Shown in pieces: positions 24,105-25,680 of a stretch of 25,680 bases of DNA (positions within the stretch are counted from its first letter, which is position 1; the number at the start of each line of letters is the position of its first letter). Both the position numbers and the translations under genes were made by a program. This DNA comes from JBPRGH01 sp051418055. GTDB taxonomy: Bacteria > Bacteroidota > Bacteroidia > Cytophagales > Cyclobacteriaceae. The notes below the pieces were generated by a model. That model searched no databases and was not told the DNA's origin. It worked only from the letters and a program-made list of their open reading frames with translations. The stretch spans positions 1 to 25,680 of the forward strand of contig JBPRGH010000080.1 in the NCBI GenBank assembly GCA_051418055.1, given 5' to 3'.

Positions 24105-25384
24105 TGGCAGTAGATGTACTTTTAGGCCTTCAGTGGGGAGATGAAGGCAAAGGCAAAATTGTGGATTTTTTAGCACAAAAGTATCAGGTTGTGGCTCGGT
24201 TCCAGGGAGGCCCTAATGCCGGGCATACGCTGGAATTTGACGGGCAAAAGCACGTCCTGCACCAGATACCTTCTGGTATTTTTCATAAAGATATTGCCAA
24301 TATTATAGGGAATGGTGTCGTACTTGATCCTGTAGTTTTTAAAAGGGAGGTTGATAAGCTTGCTCCCTACATAGATAATATAGATGTCAATTTATATATA
24401 AGTAAAAAGGCGCAGTTAATCCTCCCTACGCACAGGATATTGGATGCTGCAATGGAAAAAGCAAAAGGCAAGCAAAAAATTGGCTCTACCTTAAAGGGAA
24501 TTGGTCCTGCTTATCAGGATAAAATTGCACGGCATGGAATTCGTGTGGGTAATATTCTGGAAGATGATTTCAAAGATCGTTATCAAAAGATGTCTGAGGC
24601 TCACCTGAAAATGATTAAATTTTTTCAGGATGAAGAGGTTGAGTTAAAAGAGCTGGAGGATGAGTTTTTCGCGGCTATTGAATTTTTAAAAAAGAGAAAC
24701 CTGATCAATAGTGAATATCTTATAAATGAAGAGATCAGGAAAGGCTCTAAAATACTTGCTGAGGGTGCCCAGGGTACGTTGCTGGATATTGACTTTGGAA
24801 GTTACCCTTTTGTCACCAGCTCTACAACTACAACTGCAGGTGCATGTACGGGATTAGGTATAGCCCCAAAGCATATAAAGGAAGTTTACGGGATCTTTAA
24901 AGCCTACTGTACAAGAGTAGGGGGAGGTCCTTTTCCTACCGAACTGGAAGATGAGACGGGAGAAGCTTTGCGTCAGCATGGAAAAGAATTCGGAAGCACT
25001 ACCGGCCGACCACGCAGGTGCGGCTGGCTTGATCTGCCTTCTTTAAAATATTCTATTATGATAAATGGTGTTACACAGCTATTTATGATGAAAGCTGATG
25101 TGCTGAATTACTTTGATGAAATTCAGGTAGCAGTAAAGTATAAACTGGCTGATGGTACTGAAGTTGAAGAGCTTCCGTTTAACCATACAGGTAAAGTTGA
25201 GCCTGTATTAAAAACGTTTAAAGGTTGGGGTGATAAATTGAAAATGGATAATGACTTCAATTCACTTCCTGAAGAGATGCAGGAGTATATAGGATTTATA
25301 GAAAAAGAATGCGGTGTTCCGGTTAATATTGTGTCGGTAGGTCCTGACCGTCAGCAGACTATAAAAAAAGAATTGGTTTTTTAG
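24104..25384 (+). CDS. purA: Adenylosuccinate synthetase
   Basis: A 426-residue GTP-dependent enzyme that joins IMP and aspartate to form adenylosuccinate, the first committed step from IMP to AMP, in the cytoplasm. Landmarks: 'GLQWGDEGKGKIVDFLA' near the N-terminus with the phosphate loop and catalytic Asp; 'GGPNAGHTLEFDG' with the catalytic His; 'GSTLKGIGPAY'; 'EGAQGTLLDIDFGSYPFVTSS'; and 'GSTTGRPRRCGWLDL' for IMP/aspartate binding. The length is typical. Its ATG overlaps the STAS stop by one base, so it is translationally coupled to fur-STAS. PurA is known to be sensitive to ppGpp in several bacteria, which makes the nearby relA/spoT gene noteworthy. Confidence 0.97.
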   Translation: MAVDVLLGLQWGDEGKGKIVDFLAQKYQVVARFQGGPNAGHTLEFDGQKHVLHQIPSGIFHKDIANIIGNGVVLDPVVFKREVDKLAPYIDNIDVNLYISKKAQLILPTHRILDAAMEKAKGKQKIGSTLKGIGPAYQDKIARHGIRVGNILEDDFKDRYQKMSEAHLKMIKFFQDEEVELKELEDEFFAAIEFLKKRNLINSEYLINEEIRKGSKILAEGAQGTLLDIDFGSYPFVTSSTTTTAGACTGLGIAPKHIKEVYGIFKAYCTRVGGGPFPTELEDETGEALRQHGKEFGSTTGRPRRCGWLDLPSLKYSIMINGVTQLFMMKADVLNYFDEIQVAVKYKLADGTEVEELPFNHTGKVEPVLKTFKGWGDKLKMDNDFNSLPEEMQEYIGFIEKECGVPVNIVSVGPDRQQTIKKELVF

Positions 25385-25393
25385 AATTATTTT

Positions 25394-25490
25394 TTCCGAT
25401 CCCTTGCTATTCAAGTTTTGTTATGCGTACATTTGCATCCCCAATCCGAAAGAGGGAAGGGAATTAGTGGCGAGGGATCGGAAGATTTTT
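25394..25490. repeat. Long-armed inverted repeat with T run after purA
   Basis: TTCCGATCCCTTGC at 25394-25407 pairs with GCGAGGGATCGGAA at 25470-25483 (14 bp with one T-G pair), separated by 62 bases, and is followed by GATTTTT. As RNA it could act as a large-loop terminator for purA. As DNA the left arm overlaps a promoter-like element (25404-25435), so it may instead be part of a small transcription unit. Confidence 0.7.
25404..25435 (+). promoter_or_regulatory. Candidate promoter inside the inverted repeat
   Basis: TTG at 25404-25406, a 21-base spacer, and TACATTTG at 25428-25435, a full TAnnTTTG match, followed by CATCCCC. This resembles the tRNA-Leu promoter in spacing and downstream bases. 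Any transcript would begin near 25442 and could stop at the T run near 25490 or continue to the window end. Confidence 0.45.
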
Positions 25491-25534
25491 AGGGCTAAGG
25501 AATTGAAATGAAGGGATGAGAAGGGGCGGGCGGA

Positions 25535-25600
25535 AAATAAAAAAAATATTTTTTCCAGATTCTTTTGCGGATTAAAAAACTCCTCTTAACTTTGCACTCC
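25535..25600 (+). promoter_or_regulatory. Strong stable-RNA-type promoter with A/T-rich upstream element
   Basis: An A/T run at about 25535-25554 looks like an UP element. Then come TTTG at 25564-25567, a 19-base spacer, TAACTTTG at 25587-25594 (full TAnnTTTG match) and CACTCCC. The start point would lie near 25601. The remaining ~80 bases have no open frame of note and look like an RNA leader. The style matches promoters in front of rRNA or tRNA operons in Bacteroidota, so an RNA operon may begin beyond the window. That is inference. Confidence 0.65.
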
Positions 25601-25680
25601 CTTAACAAACACGGCAGAGCAAAACGAGCTTCGCCGGCCCTTAAGAAAGGCAAAAAATACTGAAAAAAATCCCTGGCATT

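Overview
This AT-rich window looks like chromosomal DNA of a member of the Bacteroidota, most likely the Cytophagales side. The evidence is: a delta-60 repeat protein with a type IX secretion C-terminal sorting domain; a GH3/beta-lactamase fusion lipid-export type enzyme of the kind common in this phylum; promoters of the TTTG-N19/21-TAnnTTTG type; the absence of clear Shine-Dalgarno sequences; and the order relA/spoT, fur, STAS, purA. The genus is not identifiable from the sequence alone.

Left part (1-8183): an accessory-looking, gene-poor region. It opens with a block of intergenic repeats (a 7-bp tandem array between two copies of a ~61-bp direct repeat). A RetSat/CrtI-like flavoprotein follows, then a small predicted outer-membrane barrel, a lipoprotein made of six 123-residue CHRD repeats, and, on the other strand, the T9SS-exported delta-60 repeat protein. 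That last gene is flanked by copies of a palindrome (CTTGTTGGTG-TTTT-CACCAACAAG). Several short open stretches that read like C-terminal ends of lost genes lie between these genes.

Middle part (8184-17136): cell-envelope genes. These are an exported NagZ-like glycosidase fused to a serine beta-lactamase-type domain, a tiny lipoprotein with four GEHP motifs, a lipoprotein transglutaminase on the minus strand, and a translationally coupled pair of exported DUF3857/transglutaminase-fold proteins. In the pair, the first keeps the catalytic Cys and His and the second has lost both.

Right part (17244-25680): core housekeeping. On the minus strand lie tRNA-Leu(UAG), tig, clpP and clpX (protein folding and quality control). 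On the plus strand are a bifunctional RelA/SpoT, a Fur-family regulator, a STAS-domain protein and purA, closely packed and probably partly cotranscribed. They link the stringent response, metal or peroxide sensing and purine synthesis. The window ends in a promoter region with an A/T-rich upstream element and a stable-RNA-like promoter that probably drives an RNA operon, or another strongly expressed gene, just outside the window.

No CRISPR array, prophage, transposase or intact mobile element was seen. The best candidates for something undescribed are the dispersed palindromes, the active/inactive transglutaminase pair, the GEHP lipoprotein, and the inverted repeat with a built-in promoter after purA.
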